Assembly: GCA_905178155.1 (NCBI GenBank)
Contig: CAJINV010000002.1
Coordinates: forward strand, 10,148,146 to 10,212,145
Direction of reading: 5' to 3'
From: Amoebophrya sp. A120
Lineage: Eukaryota; Sar; Dinophyceae; Syndiniales; Amoebophryaceae
DNA length: 64,000 nt
Shown here: positions 44,028 to 56,024 of the stretch, piece by piece
Position numbering within the stretch: position 1 is the first letter of the stretch
How the letters are laid out: every line of letters starts with the position of its first letter
Translations under genes and position numbers: made by a program
The notes under the pieces: model-generated
What the model saw: only the letters and a program-made list of their open reading frames with translations
The model's database searches: none
Told to the model about the DNA's origin: nothing

Positions 44028-44936
44028 GCCCGGGGGTCGTCGTCGTGTGCAGGAGCAGGCTACAAGTTTATATGCGCTATCCTTTTATCAAGCTATTTTT
44101 CTCTGTTGTCTACCTTGTTTCGATCATCGTTTCCGTTGTAAATCTTCCATGATGTCTGTTAGTTGAAGTTCCTGCTTCTGCTGAGAGGCAGCTTCTCGTC
44201 GTGCCCGTCAACTCGGAATAGATATGCATGCCTGGAGCATGTTTAAGCCCGTGCGTACGGTTTTTTTTTCTTTCACGAAGCTGCGCGAACATATTTCAAA
44301 ACAGCGCTCAATGTGCATAATAAAGCACCCAGCAGACCAGTTGCGTTCTTTCGTTTCTGTTCTTGAGTTGGGGGGTCTCTGTTGCTTGTCAGTCTCCACG
44401 ACACTTTTACGACGGGTGCGCAAATCTAGCGAGAGTGTCGAGCGAAGATTAGCGTCCAGCTCCAGAAGTGCTGCTGCGCGTGCGACAGGGCAGGTTTCTG
44501 AGTCGATTTTGCGATAGTGGTGAGCGAGCATATTAATTTGGATCCCAGTGAGGGTCGCTTACAGAATACACATGATCAGTGAGGGAGAATAGAAGATAAG
44601 TACCAAACTGTATGACTGTGAAAGATCATTTCAAGAACGTCTCCATCGCGAATCTAGCTTTGATGAATGCTCGCCACTGGCAATCGAAAAAATGTCAGTG
44701 GCCCCCGAATTTCTTTCGTCCAGTCGAGGACCGAAGCGCCGGTCAGGTCTGCCGCCCGACCGGGTAGTTGGCTGTCGGATGGTTGCTTGCGGAAGACAGT
44801 AGAACTACTTTACTTTCTCCAACCGTAAGGATGCGGTGCGAGGCAGCGAAACCACTATCCGCACCAGAACAGCCTTTCCTAGTTGCACCCTAGTCGCGTC
44901 CGCAGCCGCTCCCGCCGGAGAGACGTACGGAACAGC
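44028..44936. other. Intergenic, nothing recognised
   Basis: No supported feature upstream of the next gene, apart from a poly-T run at about 44260-44270. Confidence 0.5.
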
Positions 44937-47900
44937 ATGGGGAATGCGGCGGCGCAAGCGAACCGCACCGCCAGCGCGGCGGCCAAGAAAATGCTGGCGC
45001 CGGAGCTGGTCCAGGCGCTCGAGGAGAATGCCAACGATTTAAACTACTGGAACGGTCTGTGGCAGGGTGTGGAGGACCGGCGGTCGGAATTCTTCGATCT
45101 CCAGCTGCTCGAAGAGGGGGTCATGAAACTCCTGGAACACAAGTACCACTCGCCTGAGCTGGAGTGGCGCGTGACGGGCGTGGCCATCGCGCGTACCTTT
45201 TTCCCGTACGAGCTGGCCCGAAAGAAGCTGATCCGGGCGGATTTTGTCTCCGCCGTGCTGATTCTGACCATGGAAACCACCAGCGACACGGTCAGCCAGC
45301 AGAAGGTCGACGAGCTGCAGATTTTCGCGGCAAAGCTGTTCTGCGAGATGGCGGACTACCAGGACTTCGAGCCCGACCTGTGCAGCGGGTCGGTGCTGAA
45401 CTTTCTCTGCATCGTGTTGAACCAGCTGGAGGAGGCGGAGCAGCTGGTCACGCTCACCTTCAAGAAGCTCTCCCGCCGCACCGAGAACCTGATCATCCTG
45501 ATGGAGGGCTCGGTGGGCGACATTCTGGAGTCCTACTTCAAATTGTCGTTTGCGCAACTGGAAAAGGAAACCGAGGCGGACGTGGCCGCGGACCAGTCCA
45601 AGGCCTTCGCCAACTGCGCCTTCACGCTCGGACAGTTTTTGAAGTTCGGTTTCGAAATGCAACTCGACTACGACATCGTGCTTTCCCTGATGCAGGCCGC
45701 CGTGTACCACGACGCCGGCCGGCAGGGCGAGCTGGACACCATGTTGGCCTACTGGGTCTCCGAAAAGCTGATGGCGGAGTGTGTGCGGCTGTTCTACTGG
45801 CACTGCCGCAATTCCACGCGGGGCATCGTGGACATCATCGAGGAGGCCGCGCCAGACCGACAATTGGGCACGGGGATACAAATACTCGTATTTGATTTAT
45901 ACTTTTTTATCGATTTGCATTTGATTTCATCTGAAGAACTGCTTCTTGAGCGGGCACCTTTTCCCGCACAGAAGTGCCACGCGGTCTTGTGCCTCCGGAG
46001 TTTCGTCCGCACGGTACTTGTTACAGTTGTGATTACAGTGTGGCTGTGCGTTCTAGCTCAGACATGCATTTACGTACAGAGGTGTTTCCTCTGCTACTCT
46101 TCTTCGTGCACTTTTTCGGGATGTTATCATTGTCACAGGTGTCCTACTGGCGACAGCACTGCATTCCGTCGTTCGAGATGCTGCGGGACTTCGACAAGCT
46201 TCCTGCGGCCCAGAAGCAGCAGCTCATCAAGAAAGAGGATGGGGAATCAGAACAGGCGCAGCGCAAAGAGGTGGTGTGCAACATGAACATCCTGTTTTGG
46301 ATCCTGATCCCCGACTCGCAGCTCCGCTGGTTGATGAAGCGAAACTCGCTGGAGCGCCAGGACTTGATATTTGAGCTGCTTTACATCGAACCACCTCCCA
46401 TGGTTAAACTTGAGATCAAAGACAACCCGTCCGCATCGTCGAGTGCGAGTGCGGATACAGGGGGCGGTGGGGAACCAACGACTGCCATAGCAGCAGCGGC
46501 CACGGTATGCTGTTTTGCAGTAGGTGGGTGCCATGCATCAACGGGTTTTTGTAAAAATTAGGCAAGAAATGACGAAAAAGCCTGCGTTGATTTGTGCACC
46601 AGCTTGTTGACTTAATCACAGTGGAGACAGAACGACAGTGAAGTATCAAAACTTGAAAACAGCGCGTGGTTACCGTCGTAGACCACCTCGCTCTTTTTAA
46701 CACGAGTCTGTGCGACCGCACGCTTCGAACCGCCAAATTTGTCCTCGACAGTTCGGAATGCGAGCCGCTGGCACGCAGGCTGGCGGAGCGGCTGCTGCAG
46801 ATGTTTGTCTATTTAGTCGACAAGCACGCAGAGTTGTCCGCCGTCGTGAAGCCAAAATTAGAATCCGGGACTACTGGTGCCTCCTCCAGCAGTAGAGGAG
46901 GGCAGCAGCAACAGGACCCGAGCGCTCTCGGCGAAGGGGCGGCGGCAGCTGGGTCGCAGCAGCAACCGGGCGGTGCAGCAGCCTCGGCGCGCTCCGCCTC
47001 TGCGGCATCTTCCCGAGCCAGTGGTTCGGCAAGAGATCCACTTCAACCCGGCGGACCACTGGCGTCAAAGGAGAAGAAGGGGCCGAAGAGAATCAACTTG
47101 GACAAGTACGCGCGGTTTCCGATCACTGTCTGCGACCAGCTGTTGGAGTCCATTTCGTTGGCCGCCTTCCGGCGCGACGTGTGCGCGTCATTCGCACAGC
47201 AAGATTTGTTCGCGAAGCTGTGTTACTTCCAGGATGTGATCATCGAAGCGAATTTTAATCCTGGCGCGCTGAGGGCGAAGACTGGCCTCGGGTCCATCGG
47301 CCGCTCGCTGCTCGCGAGCACGCGGCTGATGACGCTGCTCGCCAGCCACCCGGGGCACCGGCTGCCTTGGTGTGTGGCCTCGGAGTCGGTGGGGGGCGAA
47401 AACAATCACTACCCGCCCCCGGAAGACTTTGACCGCACCGTGGACAAGCTGGCGGACTATCGAACGCGGCTGAAGCAGCTCGCGAGCCAGGACCAGGCGA
47501 CCGACAGCGCCGGGGGTGGTGGGAGTACTAGTAGCAAGCCCGCGAAGGCCCGTCAGCTCACGCCGGCGCAGGTCCGGGAGGAAGCTTTTGGGAACAATTT
47601 GGACACGATCCTGACCTTGACCCGCTCGGCGATCCTCCAGAAGGACACGCTTTTCGGTGCGTTCACGGGTGAGATCATCGAGAAATTCCTCGGCATCCTG
47701 CACTGGTGGCGAGAAAACTCCAGTCTCCGCTACGCGGAGGAAAAGGAGCTGATCGCGACGGGAGGCGAGCAGAGCAACGAGGACGGCACCACCGGGCTGA
47801 ACGTGTACGACGTGGACCACGTTTTGGCGGACTTCTTCGGCAAACGCAATCTGATGGCCGCGGAAGATCCCACCGAGGCGGACGATATGCTGGAAAAGAT

Positions 47901-50328
47901 GCAGCGCGTCTCCGTGCAGACGCTGCAAAATCGGTTTATCGATGGCAAGCACGTCCCCGCGCCCACCGTGCAGGACAGCTTCCGGTTCACGAGCGTGTTC
48001 GAATCGCTCTTGATTCTGCAACTGCTCTCCCGGCTGGTGTTGGAGCCGAGGTGGAAGCGCATCTTTCTCTTCGAGCCGCGGTACCACGCCATCATACCCA
48101 ACAGCCTGCACGGCACGAATTTCGTGCGGTTGCTCCTCTGCGCTGTCGCCACGGCCACGTGGCCCGAGGCCCGCGAGGCTGCGGCGACGCTCGCGAACCT
48201 GTGCTGGATGGGCGACATGCGGTGCGAGCGCCTGTTCTGCTGGCTGAAGTTCGACTCTCCCACCAACGTCGGCGTGGACAGTAGCGGGGTGTTGAATCCA
48301 CTCACCATTGGCCAGCCGCGGCCACTGGAGCTCGGCCGGGGCATGTACCGGCGGTCGTGGGGCACGGAGTTCGTTGAGGGCTCGGCGATCATATATGCAT
48401 TGCAAAAATGTCTGGGTCTGGAAACTTCTCATGCTAAAAGTGAATGGGAGACGCACTGCAATACGCAGCTATGCATGACAAATTTTTTGGCTCCCATGTC
48501 TTACGTATTCCGCATGGCAAACTGCGCTTTTGCATGACAGGTAAGAGGGCCCCCTCTTCGTGCCTATGCAACACAGATTCTCGAGTCATGCCAGACAAAC
48601 ATGACAAACTTGCATTCTTCCAGACCCAGACATTTTTGCATTTGATATCATACTGCACCCCACCACGGTGTCGCCCACGAAAATTCCCGCGGCCCTAACG
48701 TCGGCCAGCCCCGGGTCTACCTTTACGAACTCAAACGGCAGCTTTGGAACGCTCCTCCAGGCGAACCTGAAAACGGCGCACCTGGCCAACCGGCACTGGA
48801 CCCTGCACTGCTGGTTCTACTGGGACCCGGTGGACATGCTGCGCGACGCCGGCCCGCCGCAGGGTGCGGACGACGGTCCGGAGGAAGCGGGTGGTGCAGC
48901 CACAACGGCGCAGGGAGGTAGTAATCCTGGTGGCGCAACTACTACAACCACTGCAGGCAATTATCTTCTGACCATGGTGCTGCTCCAAACGCACCCGAAG
49001 CAACACCAGACGCTGATAAAATTTGCGATCGCGAAAGAATCCACCGGGTTGCAAACGTCGAGCAGCTTCTTTGGGTTCGGGTCCTCCCGCGCTGGCAACC
49101 AGCAGCCCGAGCAGCAGTACCAGCTGAAAATCGTTCTGAAAGACGTCCGCGGGGGCGAGCAAGTGGTCGATGTGCAGCCGAAATTGACGCAAGGGTGGCA
49201 CCGATTTGCGCTGGTGTCCTCTATATGGATTGCAAAAGTGTCTGGGTCTGGAAGATTGCAACTTGTCATGCTAAATCCGAATCATGCAAAAATGAAAATC
49301 TGTGTTGCATGGGTGCCAAAAGCTGTCCACTTTCGACCAAGTTGGGAGGGAGTTTCCCATGCAGGATAGGCATGATAGAGACCCCACAGACTCTGTCATG
49401 CTAGGTCCCGCATTCCAGACCTCAAGGGTCATGGAAAACCTGCATGTCAAGATTACACTCTTCCAGACCCAGACATATTTGCAATCCATACTCTACCCCC
49501 GACGCGTACGCGAACGCGTACAACGGGTGCACGATCTACATCGACGATTGGACGCAAAAATTGTCGCCGCAGACGTTTCTGCGCAACGACTTTTATCTGC
49601 TGGGGAACGACACCGCGGGACAGGAGCCGTTTGGCGGACTGGCCGATTTCCGGATCTACGCGCGCACCCTGAAGGAAGCGGAGTTGGAACTTCTGCTGCA
49701 TCCGCCGCTGTTCGGAAGTAAAACCGAGAAGTCCATCGCGGTCGACAGCCGAGGGAAGCAACCGCAGCCGGAGCTGGATCCACCGAAGGGCGTGCCGACC
49801 GATGTGCCTGCGGAGAACTACTTTCCCGACCAGATTGTGCGGATGTTGCGGGACTGCGGCAGCGTGAAAATTCTCGCCAGCCGGCTGAACGTCGCGGACA
49901 CTGCGGCCGAATGCTTACGGGTGTTGTATCAAATGCAAAAATGTCTGGGTCTGGAAGAATGGGCGACTTGTCATGCAGCTTTTCCATGAGCCATGAGGTC
50001 TGTAATGCAGGACCTAGCATGACATATTCTGTGCGATCTCTCTCATGCCTATCCTGCATGAGAAACTCCCTCCCGACTTGGTCAAAACTGGACGACTTTT
50101 GGTAATCATTCAACACAGACTTTTGCATGCTTCAGATTTAGCATGACAGGTTGCATTCTTCCAGACCCAGACATTTTTCCGTTTGATATGTTGGGCACGC
50201 TCGCGACGTTGCAAGAAGCGCGGAGCGAGATCTTCGGTATCTGTGGACCGAAAATCCTCGAGCTCAGCGAGTCCCCCCTGCCCATGATAAAACGCCAAGC
50301 TGCTCGGGTTCTTCACAATTTGAGATGA
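44937..50328 (+). CDS. Large ARM-like and LamG-like protein, putatively N-myristoylated
   Basis: Exons 44937-45887, 46139-46504, 46663-48393, 48653-49223, 49496-49926 and 50194-50328; total 4,185 nt, 1,394 residues. The last three introns are introners (A6, A7, A8); the first two are GT-AG. ATG 44937 gives MGNAAAQANRT, a strong N-myristoylation-type start. The N-terminal half is helical and ARM/HEAT-like (EFFDLQLLEEGVMKLLEHK; ELQIFAAKLFCEMADYQDF). The C-terminal part has a LamG/concanavalin-like jellyroll: RHWTLHCWFYWDPVD, GWHRFALVSSTPDAY, NGCTIYIDDWTQKL, FGGLADFRIYARTLKEAEL. It ends with further ARM-like helices (ECLRVLGTLATLQEARSEIF). This arrangement of helical repeats around a lectin-like domain recalls BEACH-related scaffolds, but no BEACH or WD40 domain is present. 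Function unknown; a membrane-attached scaffold is a fair guess. Confidence 0.72.
48394..48647 (+). mobile_element. Introner element A6 (254 bp)
   Basis: Starts TATGCATTGCAAAAATGTCT; ends ACATTTTTGCATTTGATA. TSD TCATA (48389-48393, 48648-48652). Excision joins EGSAII to LHPTTVSPT in frame. The body is the reverse orientation of A3. Confidence 0.92.
49224..49490 (+). mobile_element. Introner element A7 (267 bp)
   Basis: Starts TATGGATTGCAAAAGTGTCT; ends ACATATTTGCAATCCATA. TSD CTCTA (49219-49223, 49491-49495). Excision restores FALVSSTPDAYANAYNG in the LamG-like domain. Confidence 0.92.
49927..50188 (+). mobile_element. Introner element A8 (262 bp)
   Basis: Starts TATCAAATGCAAAAATGTCT; ends ACATTTTTCCGTTTGATA. 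TSD TGTTG (49922-49926, 50189-50193). Its interior is the reverse complement of A1 and A7, the latter in this same gene. Excision joins ECLRVL to GTLATLQEA. Confidence 0.92.
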
Positions 50329-51606
50329 TCATGATTGTAAATGATCACGTCGTGCGCGGAAACCGATGCTCCTTTCTGCCATCCCTTAGTTAGTATGTTT
50401 TCTTTTCCGCATGAAACGCTGCGCGCATGGGCATGATATTTTTCACTTCACACTTTCACAGCAAGAATTTAGATATTTATACAAAAATACGAATCATTGG
50501 ATCAAGCAGATCAAGACTAGGTGTTTCCATTCGCTCAACGCTTGAATACTTCAAACAAAAATCCAGATATACTTCGCTAGATCAGAAAGTCTTCTATTGG
50601 TATTGCCTTGCTTGATCGAAATAAAATAACACTCACTCACAGAAATGGAAGTAAAAAGCACAGAAAAATGGCTTCGATAAACTTTGGATGCACCATCGAG
50701 ACTCCGTGTAATTAACATTTGGCGCAACTAACAAGTTCCAACTGCAAAACTTGTGCGGATAAGAATGAAAATTCAGATCTTCAGCCGGCGATCCTTCACA
50801 ATCGGCTTATTGCGGGTCCCAGCATACGACGGATTCTTGTTCTTTTCCAATGTCTGACGACTCCGATCATTCAAGGTGTAGATTCTCAACGTCGCTGGGA
50901 TCTACTTCCTGGAAAGAACAAGATTGAATTTAGTTTTAGTGGAAATCGGAATACTAGAAGCTAAAATAAACCCCTATACTGTGATGTTGACGCCAGGCAC
51001 CAAGAGATGCAGAGACATCAAGATTCCTCGCAAACATGTACGATGATTTAAGGTGGACCTGTATCCTCAAATGAAACTCATTGTCATGCTCCTCTAGAGG
51101 CAAATTGCGGAAAACGAAAAGCCACGACCGCGACCGATTGCGCCCCGGACCTAGTTGTTGCGCCTGCTCTGCCCGACGCGGAGAGATCAACATCCAGACG
51201 AGGAGAGCAAAAAAAGCGACAAGGATAATGTGTGTGGCTACGGGACCGAAAGCGAATCTGAGCTTTGTTTAGCACCAGGCGATCGACCTCAAAAACAACG
51301 AAGCAAGTCGGCGAAAGATATTCAATCGTCAGCAGTAGAGTACTAGGAAGCAAGTTTTCATTCTCAACAGCCGGCGCAATTCTCGAAATATCTTCGCCAA
51401 GCTTGTCCGCCGACTTCCGTCGTCCAAGCAGTAGCAGCAGAAGTGCAGTTCTTGCGGTTCGACAAATTGATCCCGCGCTACTGCGAGCAAGCTAAACTTG
51501 AGTACTTGCGACGTGTCTCTCACCAGTGTAACAAGTAGTCACCCGCCTAGTAGACGAAGAACGCTCCTCCTAGTAGCCCCCCGCGACGACGACGACCAAG
51601 TCCAAG
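50329..51606. other. Intergenic, nothing recognised
   Basis: No supported gene. Probably the 5' region of RPB3. Small open frames only. Confidence 0.5.
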
Positions 51607-54545
51607 ATGTCTCCGCCCCTCGCTCCCCCCCACAACATCCACCTGTTCGAGTCGATATGCATTGCAAAAGCATCGTACTCGTATAAATGCATTACAAATT
51701 TCCTCAGCATGAGAAATATAATTTGTGATGCAGATTTGCCTTGGAAACAAGATTTGTATTGCAAGACTTGCATTTGTACGAGTACGATACTTTCGCACAG
51801 GATAGTCGAGCTACAAGGTCGACTACGACGATGTGGATGTGAAAATCACAAGTGTGATATCCTAAGGAAAAACATCCCCACCCCAAAGTCAAGATGGGGA
51901 TTTTGCAACACAAACCTGGAAGTTTTGGGAGCCACGCATGACAAATTGCAGGCTGTATTGTAGTGCAGTTTAGCAAGGGAAGTCGCATTACAAATCCAGC
52001 TGCTTTATGCAGTTTACAGCATTACAAGTCCGAAACACGATTGGAAATGCCTATCATGGTGATGCGCATTACAAATGCTCTTGTGCTTGCAGATCTGCAT
52101 GACAAGAACTCATAGGTGGGGATGTCTTTACACAGGATATGTGAACGACAAGACGATCACGTTCACGCTCGAGGGCTGCGACACCAGCACGGCCAACGCG
52201 CTGCGCAGGATACTGATGGCGGAAATCTACACCATGGCAATAGATCTGGTCACCATCTACGAAAACAATTCGGTCCTGTTCGACGAATTCATAGCGCACC
52301 GGCTCGGCCTGATCCCGCTCGAGTCCAACGGGATCGGCGACATCCTCTCCGACCACGGCGAGGAGCGAAAACGGATCACACAAAAAATACACAACAGCAT
52401 GAATCTGAGTATTCAAATGTTAAATTGATTCAGACCTTTGTCCTTCATTCGATTACGTTTATGTCGTTGCTTTGCATTAATCCAAGTACCATGGAATGGT
52501 CGTGTTCCGGCAATTATGCACTTTCTGACATGTCATGGTTAACGCCTGCGTCTTTACAACCATCACTTCAAAACACGACAATGAGCCGCGCACCTGAAAC
52601 ATAAAGATGAAAATATTAAAAACAGCTGCAGAACAGAAAGCCTTTGAGAGCGCGCGTAACGATCTCGGGATTACTTATGCGGTTGCATCCATCGATGACC
52701 CAAGCAGGGGCGGTTGTGACTGCAGCGGTGGGTGCCCAAGGTGTGAAGTGAAGTTTGAGATCGACGTGGAGAATTTTTCGGGGCACCCGATGGACGTCAC
52801 GCACTTCGACCTGAAACTGGTGCACAATCCTGCAGAGGACGAGACAAGCCTCAGACCGTATAGAGAAGACATTTAACTGTTCGCGTTCAACCTCAGACCG
52901 TTTTGGAGATATGTTCACCTGTTCCCTAACACAGTAAATGAGATTTGTTTGAAGTGTTCTTTGCATCTTTTTTCGGCATTACGAACAACCGTCAAGGAGT
53001 GTGGAAAGAGACCTGATGCTTATTTACAGAAAAAATTGATTTCAAAACAGCCAGCGGGCATTCCAAGTCCTTCCAATGCCGCAAAGGGATCCCCTCTACA
53101 GTGAAGAAGATGACAGAAAAAGAAACGGTAAGTCGTACAATTTTTTTGCACCTACCACTTCATGTGCAATGACAAAGCAGCGGTTTTTTTGATAGATGAG
53201 TGTTACGCCCAGCTTCAACACAAAGCTCCTTGAATTCCCTATCTTACCAAAAACTACAGGCATCAAAATCGTGAAGCTCCAACACGGGCAGAAGTTGAAG
53301 CTGGAAGCCACGGCCATCAAGAATAACGCCAAATTCCACGCCAAGCACAATCCAACAGGGACAGTGTGTATGAAGCAGGACGCCGACGTCAGAATAAATG
53401 AGAACACAAAGGTATAGAGCTTTGTTTCATTTTTTCACGACGGCGCGCGATCCAAGTTCGTGATCGTGGAAAAATAAATGAATTAAGTACAGCGATGGAA
53501 TGAACCAACTAGATGCGCTGTAGAGTAAGTAGTTCGCCATAACCGTGAGGGCGAAGTGTGGGGTTGTATGAAGAGTTTCAAAAGCCGAAAATTCTCTCAC
53601 AGTTCCACCCTACTCTGGAGCAGAAGCGCGACATTGCAAAGTCCTGCCCGCAAGGGGTCTTCGACTTGGAAGATATGGGAAAATTGGTTGTCGCTAACGA
53701 GGACCGGTGTATCCACTGCGACAGTTGCACGGACTACTGTACAGAAAACAACATAAAAGGCTACGTCACGATTGACCACCACCCCAGGAGGTTCCATTTC
53801 GAGGTCGAATCCACGGGCGCGAAGCATCCCGCTGCCATAGTCAAAGCAGGTACTTAGTGTGTTTTTTAGAAGAAAATACTATCCACGACGAAGATCTAGA
53901 TCATTTCGATTTTTTCTTCTGCAAGAACTTTTATTCGTTCTCGTCGTAGAAAGCGGTCTAATTGATATAAGTAGTAATTTGCAAGAGGAAGAACAATCCG
54001 ACTCAAACCTCCACAGGCCTGCGCATCTGGAAGGACAAGCTTTTCCACTTCAAGAGGGACATCAAGCGCCTTCATTCAGACATTGCGGATCTTGGTACCG
54101 AGGGTATGCCATTAGGCTTCGCCATTATGGACCAGAGTGCGCAGGGCGGATCGGCACGAGGCGACGAAAATATGTCCTCTCAAGGAATGGAATTCACTTC
54201 GATGGGCACAGCATCGCAGGGCACCGGCGCTCCAATAAACGTCTCTCAGGCTCCCTCCGTCGTCGAGAGCAGCGCGCACAGGCAGAGGGTTCGCCCACGA
54301 TTTGGACCGCCGGGGAGCGCTGGCATGGAGAGCGAGTATTTTGATTTGATTTTTTAATTAATATGAAAATTTATTAACCTTCGTGCATTTTCTCAATACC
54401 AATACTTAGACTTACAAGACACCACATGTCGTTTTCATTCGATGAAAGAACATATGCAGAATACGAAAAAAAAATCGAATTGACTAACAGCGCGGGCTCC
54501 CAGGCTATGGACATCGACGACGACGTCGACGACGACGAGATTTAA
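51607..54545 (+). CDS. DNA-directed RNA polymerase II subunit RPB3
   Basis: Scaffold subunit of RNA polymerase II. Exons include 51607-51655, 51810-51857 (48 nt), 52145-about 52408, about 52632-52857, about 53034-53128, 53198-53411, a segment near 53558-53849, 54017-54325 and a last exon of about 54409-54545. The first two introns are introners E and C2; later ones are GT-AG. Exon edges between 52408 and 53128 are not fully resolved. Motifs: DKTITFTLEGCDTSTANALR and ILMAEIYTMAIDLVTI (alpha-like dimerisation domain), DEFIAHRLGLIPLES, then the zinc loop CDCSGGCPRC typical of RPB3 rather than RPAC1. KHNPTGTV and FEVESTGAKHP complete the pattern. The second-domain CIHCDSCTDYC (53708-53740) is a CX2CX2CX3C cluster, able in archaeal subunit D to hold a 4Fe-4S centre and mostly lost in animals and fungi. 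It ends with an acidic tail (MDIDDDVDDDEI). Confidence 0.88.
51656..51804 (+). mobile_element. Introner element E (149 bp, shortest)
   Basis: Left TATGCATTGCAAAAGCATCG, with TACTCGTA; right ACGAGTACGATACTTTCGCACAGGATA. TSD GTCGA (51651-51655, 51805-51809). Excision joins NIHLFES to SYKVDYDDVDVKI in frame. The interior has GCATTACAAATT and AATTTGTGATGC. Confidence 0.88.
51858..52139 (+). mobile_element. Introner element C2 (282 bp)
   Basis: Starts TATCCTAAGGAAAAACATCC; ends ATGTCTTTACACAGGATA. TSD TGTGA (51853-51857, 52140-52144). Near-identical to C1 (27725). Excision joins VKITSV to NDKTITFTLEG in frame at the start of the RPB3 core. Confidence 0.92.
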
Positions 54546-56024
54546 AACTACAGCTTCCTCCAGGCTGCACCAGTTTTCTGAGCCAAGATCACAAGTTTTT
54601 TTCACCGACCGAAAGGGAAAGAGTGTAATAGAGCTGCAGCAAAGCCTGCTCGTGCTCTACTTCCGACGATGAAGATGCGCGACATCTTCTGCGCGACCCG
54701 ACGTTCTTTAATCCATCATCAAGATGCTCTATGTTCATCCGTTTATTGCTCCGCGTAGTTCATCACAAGACAAGATTTTTACGGAAAGTTCACAAAAACG
54801 ACTGTCCAGCTAGTAGGACAGAAAGCACAACAGATTTACTTATTAAGTTTCAGGTTTACATCATCGTCAGTATCGCAGGAGCTCAGGCGGAAAACAAAAA
54901 CAATTAGACGAAGGCGAAGCCGCGCATTTGTTAGTGAATACTATCGCTGCGGTCGTCTCATGGAATTTTTTAAAGTAAGTCGAGGGAACGGGACGCCGAG
55001 AGTAATACTCGCGGAATTTTCAGAAGCTGTGTGCTGCGGAATGCACAAACGGATTGATTTCCAGCCTGAATTATGATCAAAGTATACTATTTCTGCGCTG
55101 GAAGCAGAGCAGCTTTCGTTTCTCTTTCTTCACGCTGCGGTGACGAGCGAACTGAGGTTCGAGGTTTTCTTTTTGAATAGCCGACGACAAGTTCTTTGCT
55201 GATGATTCCACAACTTTTGCCAGTTTTCAGCCGAAGCCGTACCATTGGACCTCGAAGGAGAAGATGAAAACGAAAAGAAAATCAGGGAAGAAAAAGAAAG
55301 AACAATCTAAGTAGAACCTACGGCATTGTCAGCTTGGTGGCCAGGGGCCGCGGCCCACATTCTTCGACCCGGCCAGGAGTTCCCCTGCTTCTACAGGAAA
55401 AAAGGAAAAGTTCAAGTTGTGAAACCTTAAAGAAAATGGCTTGTTCGGCCGCAATCTCCATTCTATCTTTCAGGGAAAGAGTTCGGAAGATTCAGATCAA
55501 CGAATGATATTGTAGTTCCCGAATGCAAGCCGTGATCATGGATCGCAAAATGTAAGCGAAAATGGCGCTACAAGAATCAGAAGTGGTGATCAGTACATCT
55601 GTTGCCCCGCATTCAACCATTTTGGTGGAAGGGCAGTTTCTTCTGTGCCGAATGTTGCTCACCTTTGCGTATGCCTTTCAAACATACAACAGCAGTCGAG
55701 TAAATAAGATTTCAACTCTGTAGCTTCGTCTTGTTCTACGATAGGCAGTTTGATTTTGTCGAAGACACACCAATTTTACCTCACCAACCTTTTCTCATAT
55801 CACCTTCTTTATTGGCTCATCATCAATAAAAGTTGTTGGTGCCCCAAGGACAAGGTGGTTCTTTGTATACTTCTTCACCATCTAACGAATAAGCGTCGCT
55901 TGACAACTACGACAAAGTAAGTAACCTGATTCATCAAGTAGTAACTCGATTTCATTTGTATATTGGTTTGGAGCGGTCCACGACCAGGAGCAGCAAAACG
56001 TCACTCGGCGGGAAAAACCAGAAA
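54546..56024. other. Long intergenic region
   Basis: No supported gene on either strand. An in-frame, ATG-less extension of the next gene begins about 55956, so an upstream exon of that gene is possible. Confidence 0.5.
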
